64,000 bases of DNA from NCBI GenBank assembly GCA_023432985.1, contig JAEZEQ010000007.1:1-64000 (forward strand). The letters are read 5' to 3'. Shown here one piece after another: positions 43,413 to 52,859 of this stretch. The position numbers were made by a program, and so were the translations under genes. The notes beneath the pieces were generated by a model that had not been told where the DNA came from, did not search any database, and was given only the letters and a program-made list of their open reading frames with translations. The first letter of the stretch is position 1, and every line of letters starts with the position of its first letter. Origin of the DNA: Bacteroidota bacterium. GTDB lineage: Bacteria; Bacteroidota; Bacteroidia; CAIKAF01.

Positions 43413-44351
43413 TTAATTGCCTCCGTTCAAAAAACGAATATTGCGTTTTAATCCCTCAAATTTAGTGCGCTTGACGGGACTTTTGCGGAATAATTCCCTG
43501 AAAACCTCTTCGCTTATTTCCTCCCAATCTCTTTTACTCATGTGCAGTAATGCCTCGGAGGGAGTGAATTCGGCTGTTTTATGCGGGCTACTGAATCGGT
43601 TCCAGGGACAAACTTCTTGACATATATCGCATCCAAATACCCAGTTTTCCATTTTTCCCTTAAAAAAATCGGGTAAGGTGTCCGATTTTAATTCTATAGT
43701 GGCATAGGAAATACACTTGCTCCCGTTAACTATATAAGGCTGTTCTATAGCATCGGTCGGACATGCATCTATGCAGCGGGTGCAATCGCCGCAATGATCC
43801 TGTACCGGAGCATCCGGGCTTAATTCCAAATCACAAATTATTTCAGCCAAAAAGAAATAACTCCCCTTTTTTTTCGAAATCAGATTTGTATGTTTCCCCC
43901 TCCAACCCAATCCGGATTTTGCCGCCCAGGCTTTTTCAAGTACGGGTGCACTATCCACAAAAACCCGCCCTTCGAAGGCACCAATTTCCGCCTCCATACT
44001 TTCTACAAGTTCGCGTAGTTTGTCTTTTACCACATAATGATAATCGACACCATAGGCATACCGACTTATTTTGGGAGCTTCGGGGTCGGATTGCTTTGCT
44101 TCGCTGTAATAATTGAATAATAAGCTGATGACACTTTTTGCTCCCGGTACCAATAGGGTAGGATCCAATCTCTTGTCGAAATGATTGGCCATATATCCCA
44201 TTTCGCCCTGCATGCCTTGCATTAACCAGGCCTCTAATCGTGGGGCTTCTTCTTCCAAAAAGCCGGCTTTCGCTATACCACAATCCAAAAATCCCAGCTG
44301 TTTCGCCTTTTGTTTTATAAACAAGCTATGTTTATCTGCATTATTATTCAT
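43413..44351 (-). CDS. queG: Epoxyqueuosine reductase
   Basis: 312 residues from the ATG at 44351 ([11 protein letters not shown]); an in-frame ATG 18 bases upstream at 44369 is an alternative, also inside ruvB. QueG reduces epoxyqueuosine to queuosine in tRNA and needs cobalamin and two [4Fe-4S] clusters. The cluster motifs are [16 protein letters not shown], then C in [12 protein letters not shown], and [11 protein letters not shown]. The start overlaps the end of ruvB, so the two are one transcription unit. Its need for B12 connects it to the uptake operon at 22542-27675. Confidence 0.94.
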   Translation of the reverse strand: MNNNADKHSLFIKQKAKQLGFLDCGIAKAGFLEEEAPRLEAWLMQGMQGEMGYMANHFDKRLDPTLLVPGAKSVISLLFNYYSEAKQSDPEAPKISRYAYGVDYHYVVKDKLRELVESMEAEIGAFEGRVFVDSAPVLEKAWAAKSGLGWRGKHTNLISKKKGSYFFLAEIICDLELSPDAPVQDHCGDCTRCIDACPTDAIEQPYIVNGSKCISYATIELKSDTLPDFFKGKMENWVFGCDICQEVCPWNRFSSPHKTAEFTPSEALLHMSKRDWEEISEEVFRELFRKSPVKRTKFEGLKRNIRFLNGGN

Positions 44352-45372
44352 CGAATAAGGTTCCGGCATTTCGGTTGGGCATTTTACCTAAATGTTTATA
44401 GGCTTTATCGGTTGCAATACGTCCACGGGGTGTGCGCATTAAGAAACCTTCCTGAATTAAATAGGGTTCGTATACCTCTTCTATGGTTCCGGCATCATCC
44501 GACACCGCAGTAGCTATAGTTCCCAGTCCGACCGGCCCCCCATGAAACTTTTCTATAATGGTCAACAAAATTTTATTATCCATTTCGTCTAAGCCATAAG
44601 TGTCTACATTTAATGCTTCTAAGGCCATTTGTGCTATGGAAAAGTCGATTTTACCGTTGCCTTTCATTTGTGCAAAATCGCGTACGCGACGCAACAGGGC
44701 ATTGGCTATACGAGGCGTTCCTCTGCTGCGGCGGGCAATTTCGTCTGCGGCACTTGCTTCAATCGGTGTTTTAAGAATATCGGCCGAACGCTTGATAATG
44801 CTGCTTAATACGGATGAATCATAATATTCCAGCCTTGCATTGATGCCAAAACGGGCACGCAATGGCGCAGTCAATAATCCCGATCGGGTAGTGGCACCAA
44901 CCAGCGTAAAAGGATTTAAAGATATTTGTACGCTACGGGCATTTGGACCCGTATCGATCATGATATCAATTTTATAATCTTCCATGGCCGAGTATAAATA
45001 CTCCTCCACAACGGCACTTAAACGATGGATCTCGTCTATAAATAAAATATCCTGAGGCTCTAAATTGGTAAGTAATCCCGCTAAATCTCCCGGCTTTTCC
45101 AAAACGGGGCCCGAGCTGATTTTTATGCCTACACCCATATCATTGGCGATAATATTTGCCAGGGTTGTTTTACCCAGTCCCGGAGGGCCATGCAATAAAA
45201 CATGATCCAACGCCTCCCCTCGCATTTTTGCAGCTCCCGTGAAAATTTTTAAGTTTTCTACAACCTTGGGCTGGCCACTGAAATCTGCAAATGAATCGGG
45301 CCGAAGCGCCTTTTCAATTTCCTTATCTTGGGGACTGTAATGGGTATTATGGGGATCTAAATGTTCGTTCAC
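44344..45372 (-). CDS. ruvB: Holliday junction branch migration helicase RuvB
   Basis: 342-residue AAA+ motor that drives branch migration with RuvA. Walker A is [11 protein letters not shown], Walker B is LFIDEIHRL, and the RuvB winged-helix C-terminal domain follows ([24 protein letters not shown]). The start codon is GTG at 45372. It is the first gene of a unit with queG. A likely -7 element lies 18 bases upstream. Confidence 0.97.
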   Translation of the reverse strand: MNEHLDPHNTHYSPQDKEIEKALRPDSFADFSGQPKVVENLKIFTGAAKMRGEALDHVLLHGPPGLGKTTLANIIANDMGVGIKISSGPVLEKPGDLAGLLTNLEPQDILFIDEIHRLSAVVEEYLYSAMEDYKIDIMIDTGPNARSVQISLNPFTLVGATTRSGLLTAPLRARFGINARLEYYDSSVLSSIIKRSADILKTPIEASAADEIARRSRGTPRIANALLRRVRDFAQMKGNGKIDFSIAQMALEALNVDTYGLDEMDNKILLTIIEKFHGGPVGLGTIATAVSDDAGTIEEVYEPYLIQEGFLMRTPRGRIATDKAYKHLGKMPNRNAGTLFDE

Positions 45373-45389
45373 TATTTCCGGGAATTGTA

Positions 45390-45397
45390 CAAAAATA
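45390..45397 (-). promoter_or_regulatory. -7 element of ruvB
   Basis: TATTTTTG on the minus strand fits TAnnTTTG, 17 bases before the GTG start. No -33 match was seen. Confidence 0.45.
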
Positions 45398-45427
45398 CGT
45401 ATTTAATCATTGCATTTGCTGTTCTGA

Positions 45428-45949
45428 TTATTCTTCTTCTGAATACCAACTGCTGTACATAACATAGTTTTGCGCTATGCGTTCAATTTCATCGGAAATT
45501 TTTTCCTTACTAATCTCTTTTACTTTTTTGGCAGGAACTCCGGCAAATATACTGCCCGCGGGTACATGTGTGCCTTCTAATACTACACTGCCCGCCGCAA
45601 TAATCGAGTTGCTTTCTATTACCGCACCGTCCATTACTATAGCCCCCATGCCGATTAAAACATTATCGTGTATGGTACAACCATGCACATTGGCACTGTG
45701 ACCAATACTCACATTATTCCCTATATGTAAAGGTGCTTTTAAATAGGTGCAATGCAATACGGCATTGTCTTGCACATTGACCCGATTTCCCATTTTTATA
45801 TAATGCACATCGCCACGCACCACCGCGTTGAACCAAAAACTACACTCATTCCCACAGCTTACTTCACCCACTATAGTCGCATTGGGCGCAATGAAACAAG
45901 CTTCTCCAAATTGAGGCTTTTTGCCTCTTACTGATCTTATGAACGGCAT
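45428..45949 (-). CDS. Gamma-carbonic anhydrase family protein
   Basis: 173-residue left-handed beta-helix protein built from hexapeptide repeats (ATIVGEVSCGNECSFWFN, VNVQDNAVLHCTY, IGHSANVHGCTI, IGMGAIVMDGA). The ligand His residues are seen in VLHCTY and in GHSANVHG, as in zinc-binding gamma-class enzymes. It may be a carbonic anhydrase or a related acyl-carrier or assembly protein; activity cannot be judged from sequence. A TACCTTTA (one mismatch to TAnnTTTG) lies at 45964-45971 on its strand. Confidence 0.9.
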   Translation of the reverse strand: MPFIRSVRGKKPQFGEACFIAPNATIVGEVSCGNECSFWFNAVVRGDVHYIKMGNRVNVQDNAVLHCTYLKAPLHIGNNVSIGHSANVHGCTIHDNVLIGMGAIVMDGAVIESNSIIAAGSVVLEGTHVPAGSIFAGVPAKKVKEISKEKISDEIERIAQNYVMYSSWYSEEE

Positions 45950-46051
45950 TTCTCTTTTTTTTGTAAAGGTAAAAAATGAAAAATGCTTCTGCGGCTTTAT
46001 TCTTATTTTCTATAGCTCTTTTTTTTTCTTTTATTCTCATTTTATACTATG

Positions 46052-46059
46052 TACCTTTG
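46052..46059 (+). promoter_or_regulatory. -7 element of the NifU-like gene
   Basis: TACCTTTG is a perfect TAnnTTTG, 18 bases before the ATG at 46078. Its position inside the upstream extension of the open frame shows that the later start is the real one. Confidence 0.55.
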
Positions 46060-46077
46060 TGCAAAATTTTAAATATT

Positions 46078-46665
46078 ATGTCAGGAACTCCCGTTTTAAT
46101 ATATGCTGAAAGTACACCCAATCCCGCTACCTTGAAATTTGTAGCCAATGTATTTTTATTACCCGAAAAAAGTGCCGAATATCTGAAAGCTGAAGATGCA
46201 GAAGGAGCTCCTCTGGTTCAGGCTTTGTTCGAAATGCCCTTTGTACGCGCGGTTTATGTGTGTAATAATTTTGTAACGATTACAAAAAAGGAATTTACGA
46301 GCTGGACAGAGATTATACCTCAGGTAAGAGAATTTTTGAAAAGTTGGCTCACAGAAGGAAAGGACGTAATTGTTATGCTTCCGGCTAAAAAAGAAGAGAA
46401 AAAGCCGGTCGAAATTGCCGATTTGAATAGCGAAGGTATAGCTGCGCAGATTATAGACGCACTCGATGAATATGTGAAACCTGCGGTGGAAAGCGATGGC
46501 GGCGAAATCTCTTTTGTTTCTTTCAATAACGGCGTAGTGACCGTGCGCCTGCAAGGCTCTTGCAGCGGATGCCCAAGTTCGACCGTTACCCTCAAACAAG
46601 GCATAGAAAATTTATTGAAACGTATGGTGCCGGGTGTAACCGAAGTGATTGCTGAAAACGGATAA
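46078..46665 (+). CDS. NifU-like iron-sulfur carrier
   Basis: 195 residues from the ATG at 46078 (MSGTPVLIYAESTPNPATLKF), the usual start of the Nfu N-terminal domain. The longer open frame begins with 34 hydrophobic residues and is not conserved with the family. The C-terminal NifU domain carries the cluster-binding CxxC in GSCSGCPSSTVTLKQG. Such proteins hold [4Fe-4S] clusters and pass them to target enzymes. It is divergent from the gamma-carbonic anhydrase gene and is followed by a bidirectional terminator. Confidence 0.9.
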   Translation: MSGTPVLIYAESTPNPATLKFVANVFLLPEKSAEYLKAEDAEGAPLVQALFEMPFVRAVYVCNNFVTITKKEFTSWTEIIPQVREFLKSWLTEGKDVIVMLPAKKEEKKPVEIADLNSEGIAAQIIDALDEYVKPAVESDGGEISFVSFNNGVVTVRLQGSCSGCPSSTVTLKQGIENLLKRMVPGVTEVIAENG

Positions 46666-46700
46666 GACAGGCCTGAAAATTTAGTCTGTATTGAATTATG

Positions 46701-46746
46701 AAAAAAAGCAGATGTTTCTCCGTACAGGGACTCATCTGCTTTTTTT
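46701..46746. terminator. Bidirectional intrinsic terminator
   Basis: AGCAGATG (46708-46715) pairs with CATCTGCT (46733-46740), with A-runs on the left and T-runs on the right, so it can end both the NifU-like gene and the convergent gatC. Confidence 0.85.
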
Positions 46747-46770
46747 GTTTAATATTTTTTGTTTTCCTAT

Positions 46771-47067
46771 TTATTCCCCTTTTTCCAAAACCTTTGGTAC
46801 GCGTATATAATCGGAATCTTTTTTAGGCGCATTTTCCAATGCATCCTTCAATTCCAAGTCTTGTTTCACTTCATCCGGACGCAGGACATTCACCTCGTCG
46901 CTCATATAAACCAAAGGTTCTACATGCTCCACATCCAATTCGTTCAACTTTTCGATAAAGCCAACAATTTTTTCTAAATCGCCGGCAATTTTTTCTTTTT
47001 CTATATCGTTGAATTCCAGCTTACATAATTCGGCCAGTTGATCTACGGTTGATTTTTCGATTTTCAT
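46771..47067 (-). CDS. gatC: Glutamyl-tRNA(Gln)/aspartyl-tRNA(Asn) amidotransferase subunit C
   Basis: 98 residues from the ATG at 47067 (MKIEKSTVDQLAELCKLEF), the typical GatC start; an earlier ATG at 47097 lies upstream of a good -7 element. GatC stabilises the GatAB complex that converts misacylated Glu-tRNA(Gln) or Asp-tRNA(Asn). The C-terminal half has the conserved PLVYMSDEVNVLRPDEV. GatA and GatB are not in this window. Confidence 0.9.
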   Translation of the reverse strand: MKIEKSTVDQLAELCKLEFNDIEKEKIAGDLEKIVGFIEKLNELDVEHVEPLVYMSDEVNVLRPDEVKQDLELKDALENAPKKDSDYIRVPKVLEKGE

Positions 47068-47084
47068 GAAAACATTTGTTTCTG

Positions 47085-47114
47085 CAAAAGTACGCATTAA
47101 AATCTTTTTACAAT
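47085..47114 (-). promoter_or_regulatory. Promoter of gatC
   Basis: On the minus strand ATTG (47114-47111), an 18-base spacer and TACTTTTG (47092-47085, a perfect TAnnTTTG). The -33 lies in the end of the upstream peroxidase gene. Confidence 0.55.
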
Positions 47115-48896
47115 AGTGTCTTCGAGCGATTTCATAAAAGCTATAATATCCGAAATTTCTTTTTCGGTCAAACGTAAGGAATCGCCCGGCAATGTCTGAT
47201 TAGGCGTATGAATGCCATGCCCGATGCCTCCGCCATTATTATAAAATGCCATCACTTCCTCCAGTGTGGCAAATACCCCATTATGCATATATGGAGCCTG
47301 GAACTGTATATTGCGCACTCCGCTCGTTTTAAAGGCTCTTTTGTGTAATTCGTTTTGTGTATACAAATAACGACCTAAATCGGCATCTTCTACCATAATA
47401 CCATCCAGAATAAAAGGTGTGCCCAATACCTCAAATTCGCTCTCGTCGTAAAATGGAGGCAATAGCCCATTGAATAAGGGCATAAAATGGCAAGTAGCAC
47501 ACTTGGCTTTGCCGGCAAATAAATTAAATCCCCTTATTACCTCAGGTGCAATATCTTTTTTCTCATCACGCATATAGGCATCAAATTCTGAGTCGAAGCT
47601 AACCAGATGACGCACATAAAACTCCAATGCCATTAAAATCGTATATTCATCAGGATCCCTTCCAAATGCGGCTTTAAATAATTCTACATATAAGGGATCC
47701 TTTTTCGTATATGCAATAATATGGGCCATATTGCTTGCCATTTCTTTTGGGTCATGAATGACATCAAAGATCTGATCATGCAATTTCAGTCTTCTTCCAT
47801 CGAGAAAAAATTTTGTCTGAAATGCGCTATTCCATAAAGAAGGGGTATTGCGACTTAAAGGGATATTTCCTGCACCGCGACTAAATACCACATTGTCGGC
47901 ATATGCATGTTTAGGTTGGTGACAATCGCCACAACTTATTTTCTGAAATGGATTTAATTTTTTATCGAAAAATAATTTCTCACCTGCTTTTACTATGCTT
48001 TCTGAAGCTTCGTGTTTAAAATAATCGGCATCAAAGATTTTTCTTTCCCATAAAAAGGAAGCTTGCGGATTCAGTCCCGATTTTCGAGCTGCATAAATCC
48101 AGTTATTGGCAGCCTGAACAGCATAAATACTGCGCGAAATGGGATGCAAATGTGTTTTTATAAAGAATATTCGGTCGAAATTTTCGAAATCCTTGTTTTT
48201 TCGCAGATATATTATGGCCGCTTGCAATTGTTTTTGCAAGGATTTTCCTAGATGGGCAGCCAAATATGTAGTCCCTTTATATGCTGCTGCCACATCTCTG
48301 ACACCTTCCAGGGCGGGAATTGACTCCTCGATTCCCCATTCGCTTTCGGGGCTGTCGTAACCGGTGATGCCCAGAGCCTGAATGCGAAATATTTCCATTT
48401 TGAGCGCCTCCCATATAATCTGGTGAAAAGAAGCTTCGGGAATTCTATCTATTTGTTGACCCCTGTCTATGATTTTGCCAAGCAGATCGTCCAGTTTTTC
48501 TACTTCTCTGAAATAGGCTGTGCTGTCGCTTTCCTCTGCAAAAAGCATAGCTTCCATTTTTTGCAATCCGGCCGCTTTCCAAAGCTGAGAAGCTCCTCCG
48601 CTATAGGCATCATAGTCTAAATTGGGGCCGTTTATCAACCTGAATTCATAGGCATTGCCTATGCCTAAAAAATATTCTCCGCGTTTGTATGCGAAGCGGG
48701 TTTTTTTGAACTGATTTTTTCGAGTATTCGGATTGAGAAAGAAACTTTTTTGTTTTACATTTTCTGTTTTAAACCGAAGCAAAGTCTCCAGTAAAAGTAG
48801 TTTTACTTTTTCCCTTGGCTTGGATTCCTTAGCCATTGCCGGCATTGAAAATGCCCAGGAGCAGAAAAAAAATAAAAGGAATGCATTGCGCTTCAT
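47097..48896 (-). CDS. Diheme cytochrome c peroxidase/MauG-like protein with N-terminal extension
   Basis: 599 residues: signal peptide, an N-terminal helical region of about 280 residues, and a C-terminal cytochrome c peroxidase/MauG domain. The two heme-binding sites are C322-x-x-C325-H326 (CGDCHQPKH) and C466-x-x-C469-H470 (CATCHFMPL). The conserved GAGNIPLSRNTPSLWN and ALGTP-like segments support the family. The N-terminal region is of unknown function, possibly related to imelysin-like modules. The protein should act in the periplasm, reducing peroxide or modifying a partner. gatC is directly downstream but has its own promoter. Confidence 0.87.
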   Translation of the reverse strand: MKRNAFLLFFFCSWAFSMPAMAKESKPREKVKLLLLETLLRFKTENVKQKSFFLNPNTRKNQFKKTRFAYKRGEYFLGIGNAYEFRLINGPNLDYDAYSGGASQLWKAAGLQKMEAMLFAEESDSTAYFREVEKLDDLLGKIIDRGQQIDRIPEASFHQIIWEALKMEIFRIQALGITGYDSPESEWGIEESIPALEGVRDVAAAYKGTTYLAAHLGKSLQKQLQAAIIYLRKNKDFENFDRIFFIKTHLHPISRSIYAVQAANNWIYAARKSGLNPQASFLWERKIFDADYFKHEASESIVKAGEKLFFDKKLNPFQKISCGDCHQPKHAYADNVVFSRGAGNIPLSRNTPSLWNSAFQTKFFLDGRRLKLHDQIFDVIHDPKEMASNMAHIIAYTKKDPLYVELFKAAFGRDPDEYTILMALEFYVRHLVSFDSEFDAYMRDEKKDIAPEVIRGFNLFAGKAKCATCHFMPLFNGLLPPFYDESEFEVLGTPFILDGIMVEDADLGRYLYTQNELHKRAFKTSGVRNIQFQAPYMHNGVFATLEEVMAFYNNGGGIGHGIHTPNQTLPGDSLRLTEKEISDIIAFMKSLEDTIVKRF

Positions 48897-48997
48897 ATTT
48901 CACAAGAATGGCCCCTAAATTAGTAAAAAACAAGGAAGTTGATTTTTCATATCATTCATTTAATGCTATCTTCATTTTAATTGAACAAGTTTTAGTG

Positions 48998-49005
48998 TAC
49001 ATTTG
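48998..49005 (+). promoter_or_regulatory. -7 element of the phosphatase-glycine-rich protein unit
   Basis: TACATTTG is a perfect TAnnTTTG, 24 bases before the ATG. A TTTT at 48975-48978 gives a 19-base spacer. Confidence 0.5.
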
Positions 49006-49029
49006 CAACATAAAATTTTTTATCAATAG

Positions 49030-51105
49030 ATGAGAAACCCTTTCTACACCATTTTGGCGCTTATGTGCCTTCAAATCAGCACCGCCTTTTCTCAGAATAT
49101 TATTCGCGGTCCGTATCTTCAAAGTGTGACGCACGAAAGCATCATAGTGATGTGGCGTACGGATGTGCCGAGTGCTTCGAAAGTATGGATAGGCACGGAT
49201 ACCCTGGCATTAACGCCTGTAAGTCAGACCTCGGCTTCAGTGACCAATCATATTGTGAAAATCAACAATTTATCGCCTTCTACGAAGTATTATTATGCAG
49301 TAGGAAACAGTACGAATATTTTGGGTGGAGCAAGTGGTAAACATTATTTCAAGACCCATCCATTGCCTGGAACTCAAGTTCCTGTGCGCATTTGGGCAAT
49401 TGGCGATTTTGGGAGAGGCAATAGCGGACAAGTGGCCGTGAAGCAATCCTTCGAAAATTATACCGGTAGTCGCGGTGCCGACGTATGGCTTTGGTTGGGT
49501 GATAATGCCTACCAAGACGGCAAGGATTCCGAATATCAGAATCATGTTTTTGCCGTACCCGGATTTAGTGATATTTTTTCCTATACTCCATTTTGGCCTT
49601 CACCGGGTAATCATGATTATAACACGGTATGGAGCGAAAGTACTCTATTGGGCATTCCTTATACCAATATTCCTTTAAGCGATCACGAAGGGCCTTATTT
49701 CGATATGGTAGAAGTGCCCAAATATGCTGAAGCGGGCGGATTTGCGAGTCAGCACGAAGTATTTTATTCCTTCGATTATGGAGATGTACATTTCCTTTCT
49801 CTGAATTCGGAAGTCTTCGATTATACCCTTTCTTATGACGGCATCAATCAGATGAAAAGCTGGATTACGCAGGATTTAAGTCAGAATACCCGTAAATTTA
49901 CCATAGCTTATTTTCATCAACCGCCCTATTCCAAAGGATCGCATGATAGCGATGATGCTTATGAATTGGTTATGAAAGCGATGCGTGAGAAAGTAATACC
50001 TTTACTGGAAAGTTTCGATATAGACTTGGTGGTTTGTGGGCATAGTCACGTTTTCGAAAGAAGTTATCTCATCAAGGGGCATTATGGCAATTCGGCCAGT
50101 TTTAATGCAGCAACCATGATGATGAATGCCACCTTAGGCAATATGCAGCAAGGCACGCCTTATGTGAAGGACGGCTCTTATGCCACACCTGAAGGAACGG
50201 TTTATGTGGTTTGCGGGAATTCGGGAAGTTCGGAATCGAGCCCCTCTTTGAATCACCCTGCCATGGCCTATACACACGGTGGTTCCAATGCAATGGGTTC
50301 CTTTATAATGGATGTGTATAAAAACCGACTGGATGCTTATTATTTAAAATCAACGGGAGAAATCACCGATTCTTTTACCATACTTAAAAAGGATTTAATC
50401 ATGAATCCCCAAGTGCCGCGCACTATTTGTGCGGGACAAAGTACGCTGCTTACGGCCGACTATTCCGGGGGATCGGATAATCTGACTTTTTTGTGGAATC
50501 CGGGAAATTTGAGTGGAGATTCTGTGCTTGTATCTCCGACTTCTAATACGACCTATACGCTTACAATTACCGATATGCTAACCGGACAAAGTCTTCAATC
50601 ATCGGTACAAGTAAACATCTTATCAGGCCCAAATGCGCAAATAAGCGAAGTAATTCCCGGCACATTGGGCATTACAGATCCGGGTCCGGGCTTTAGTTTT
50701 CAATGGTATATAAACGGGAATCCGATTATGGGCGCGAATACACCCTATTATACCCCTGTGTTTAATGGCACTTATACCCTTGTTATCAGTTCTTCGAATG
50801 GATGTAATTATCAAACCGATCCATTTATATACCAAAATACTACTTCGCTAGAAAGTACCGTTTCGGAAAATGAAATTTCTGTATATCCTAATCCCAATAA
50901 GGGTTTGATGCATATACGTATTCCCAAAGATGCCTTGGGATCGGAATTGAAATTGATGGATATATCCGGTAAGGAAGTATATACTAAACTGTGCACTTCA
51001 GAAGAAATGCCGTTAGAAATAAAAGACGTTGAGCCGGGCATGTATTTAATGCAAATATCGACTGCGACAAAGCGCTATACTACACAGGTATTACTAACCA
51101 AATAA
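49030..51105 (+). CDS. Secreted purple acid phosphatase-like protein with T9SS tail
   Basis: 691 residues: signal peptide (MRNPFYTILALMCLQISTAFS), an N-terminal fibronectin III-like domain (GPYLQSVTHESIIVMWRTD), a calcineurin-like metallophosphoesterase domain, an Ig-like part (about 460-610) and a type A T9SS tail from about 614 (ISVYPNPNKG). Metal-site motifs are D126 in IGDFGRG, GDNAYQD, N194-H195-D196 (GNHDY) and H338-x-H340 (CGHSHVFERS). The domain order matches purple acid phosphatases, which hydrolyse phosphate esters. It is probably a surface-attached or released phosphatase for phosphorus scavenging. Confidence 0.93.
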   Translation: MRNPFYTILALMCLQISTAFSQNIIRGPYLQSVTHESIIVMWRTDVPSASKVWIGTDTLALTPVSQTSASVTNHIVKINNLSPSTKYYYAVGNSTNILGGASGKHYFKTHPLPGTQVPVRIWAIGDFGRGNSGQVAVKQSFENYTGSRGADVWLWLGDNAYQDGKDSEYQNHVFAVPGFSDIFSYTPFWPSPGNHDYNTVWSESTLLGIPYTNIPLSDHEGPYFDMVEVPKYAEAGGFASQHEVFYSFDYGDVHFLSLNSEVFDYTLSYDGINQMKSWITQDLSQNTRKFTIAYFHQPPYSKGSHDSDDAYELVMKAMREKVIPLLESFDIDLVVCGHSHVFERSYLIKGHYGNSASFNAATMMMNATLGNMQQGTPYVKDGSYATPEGTVYVVCGNSGSSESSPSLNHPAMAYTHGGSNAMGSFIMDVYKNRLDAYYLKSTGEITDSFTILKKDLIMNPQVPRTICAGQSTLLTADYSGGSDNLTFLWNPGNLSGDSVLVSPTSNTTYTLTITDMLTGQSLQSSVQVNILSGPNAQISEVIPGTLGITDPGPGFSFQWYINGNPIMGANTPYYTPVFNGTYTLVISSSNGCNYQTDPFIYQNTTSLESTVSENEISVYPNPNKGLMHIRIPKDALGSELKLMDISGKEVYTKLCTSEEMPLEIKDVEPGMYLMQISTATKRYTTQVLLTK

Positions 51106-51113
51106 TATAGATT

Positions 51114-52538
51114 ATGAAAAAACAATTACTTAGCATTGGGCTTATAGCTCTTGCTCCGATGGTCTTTTTCGGACAGACCAATCAGTTATTTACAACTGCC
51201 GGTCCGCATAATTTCACCGTTCCAACGGGCGTACTTTCCGTAAAAGTGGAATGTGTGGGCGGGGGTGGTGCCGGTGGACGCGTGACGCCGAGTAATGTCT
51301 TCGACAATGATGCTGCCGGTGGTGGTGGCGGTGGCGCTTATGCGGCAGCCTTGGTGCCGGTGATTTCGGGCAATATTTATCCCGTTTTTGTGGGAGTAGG
51401 CGGCATTAATAATGGCAGCAGCACCAATGGCGGAAATTCTTATTTCAACGATGGCTCGCTTGTGTTGGCGGCCGGAGGAACGACTCGTTCGGGCAATGAT
51501 AATACGGCCGGAGTGGCGGGGGGACAAGCCTCTGCATCTGTCGGAACCATAAAATATAGCGGCGGAAACGGCGGAAACGGAAAGGAAAGCGATGCCGATG
51601 GCGGCGGCGGCGGTGGTGCAGCCGGAAGCACGGGCAATGGCAGCAATGGAGGAACCGTTAGCGCCGGTGGGGCTACGCCAAACTTTGGTGGTTATGGCGG
51701 ACCCGGTGGAGCCAGCGGAGCCAATGGTCAGCCCGGAGGAGCCTATGGCGGCGGTGGCGGTGGATCCAGCGCCCAGGGAAGTAACGACCGTAATGGTGGT
51801 GCCGGGGCATCCGGACTCGTATCTGTAAGCTGGATATTAGTGAACTCGGTGACTCCGCTCTCCCTTTGTACAGGCTCGAATGAGGATATAGTCCTAAGCG
51901 GAGAAAATTTAACTCAGATCGACTCGGTAGTTATCGGTGGCAATCAGGTTGCTTTTAACTCTATCGATAATCAGACCATTACGGTAAACGAAAGTGCACT
52001 TAGTCAGGGTGGCAGCATAATCGTATATAGTCAGAATGGTGCATTTATGTATACCCAAACCTTGCAATATGTTTCCAATAGCGTAAACCCGATTGTAAGC
52101 GGAATGACTATTGCAGCCAATTATTCGGGTGGTGCTACGGCGACTTATCAGTGGTATGATTGTCTCAATGGCAATGCGCCTATTGCAGGAGCTACACAAG
52201 ATCAATATACAAGCAGTGTAAACGGATTGTATTCCGTTACCGTTATCGAAAACGGTTGTACGGTTTCATCGCCATGTGTGGCTTTGGTTTCGGCTTCTGT
52301 TGAAAATGCGGCTCAGGATCTGATTTCGGTTTATCCCAATCCGACCCAAGATGTCTTACATATTTCGAGTGCTACTGCGCAGATCGAAAATATAGAAATA
52401 TGGACCATGAGCGGACAGCTTATGCATCGTTATGATGCGGTTCAAACCTTGTCTTTGCAAGCTTTGCCGAAAGGAATTTATCTAATCAAAATTCAAAGCA
52501 ATAAAGGTATATCCTTGCATAAAATAGCATTGCACTAA
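51114..52538 (+). CDS. Glycine-rich secreted protein with T9SS tail
   Basis: 474 residues: signal peptide, a strongly glycine-rich region (about 40-240; runs such as GGGAGGR, DAAGGGGGGAYA, GGYGGPGGASGANGQPG), an Ig-like part (about 245-390) and a type A T9SS tail from about 400 (ISVYPNPTQD). The Gly-rich fold is like that of glycine-rich domains in adhesins and receptor-binding proteins of other bacteria and phages. It starts 8 bases after the phosphatase gene and belongs to the same unit. Function unknown. Confidence 0.85.
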   Translation: MKKQLLSIGLIALAPMVFFGQTNQLFTTAGPHNFTVPTGVLSVKVECVGGGGAGGRVTPSNVFDNDAAGGGGGGAYAAALVPVISGNIYPVFVGVGGINNGSSTNGGNSYFNDGSLVLAAGGTTRSGNDNTAGVAGGQASASVGTIKYSGGNGGNGKESDADGGGGGGAAGSTGNGSNGGTVSAGGATPNFGGYGGPGGASGANGQPGGAYGGGGGGSSAQGSNDRNGGAGASGLVSVSWILVNSVTPLSLCTGSNEDIVLSGENLTQIDSVVIGGNQVAFNSIDNQTITVNESALSQGGSIIVYSQNGAFMYTQTLQYVSNSVNPIVSGMTIAANYSGGATATYQWYDCLNGNAPIAGATQDQYTSSVNGLYSVTVIENGCTVSSPCVALVSASVENAAQDLISVYPNPTQDVLHISSATAQIENIEIWTMSGQLMHRYDAVQTLSLQALPKGIYLIKIQSNKGISLHKIALH

Positions 52539-52557
52539 ACTTGTTCTATTGCTTTAT

Positions 52558-52593
52558 AAAAGGTCTGTTCGGTTTAGGGCAGACCTTTTTTTT
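52558..52593 (+). terminator. Intrinsic terminator of the phosphatase-glycine-rich unit
   Basis: AGGTCTG (52561-52567) pairs with CAGACCT (52580-52586), followed by eight T. Confidence 0.9.
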
Positions 52594-52859
52594 GCGCATG
52601 AAAAAAGGGGGAACATAGAAGTCAGCCCTTTGCACAGCGTGCCGGATACCCGCCGTGGTGCTAGCAGGCCCGGTTTTCAAGTATGAAAAAAATGGGAAAA
52701 AAATGGGAAATTTTGCGAGAAATTTGCCTGCGTACATCCCAAGGGTAGCCGGTTTGGCGGAAAGATGGGGGGAGGCGCATTTGCCCACGCCAAAGCAAGA
52801 AAAAGAGAAGAAGCGATTCATAATAAAATAGTACCTTTGCCCCTTCATTCGAGAGAAAT
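52594..52859. other. Gene-free region upstream of dusB with ordered boxes
   Basis: No credible gene is seen. Box 1 with GCGTGCCGGATA (52628-52648), box 2 TAGCCGGT (52746-52753) and box 3 TGCCCACGCC (52782-52791) repeat those at 625-730 in the same order. The stretch between boxes 1 and 2 holds tandem AAAAAAATGGG units. The region ends in the dusB promoter. Confidence 0.5.
52832..52839 (+). promoter_or_regulatory. -7 element of dusB
   Basis: TACCTTTG is a perfect TAnnTTTG, 20 bases before the ATG. No -33 match was seen. Confidence 0.55.

Noticed and set aside
45976..46077. 34-residue hydrophobic N-terminal extension of the NifU-like protein as a membrane anchor
   Set aside because: A perfect -7 element lies inside it and the family start is at 46078, so this part is upstream of the transcript.
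52681..52720. Tandem AAAAAAATGGG units as a possible CRISPR-like or variable repeat
   Set aside because: Only about two short imperfect units are present, without spacers.
52546..52848. 100-residue open reading frame on the minus strand before dusB
   Set aside because: It spans a terminator hairpin, the ordered boxes and the dusB promoter; composition does not look protein-like.
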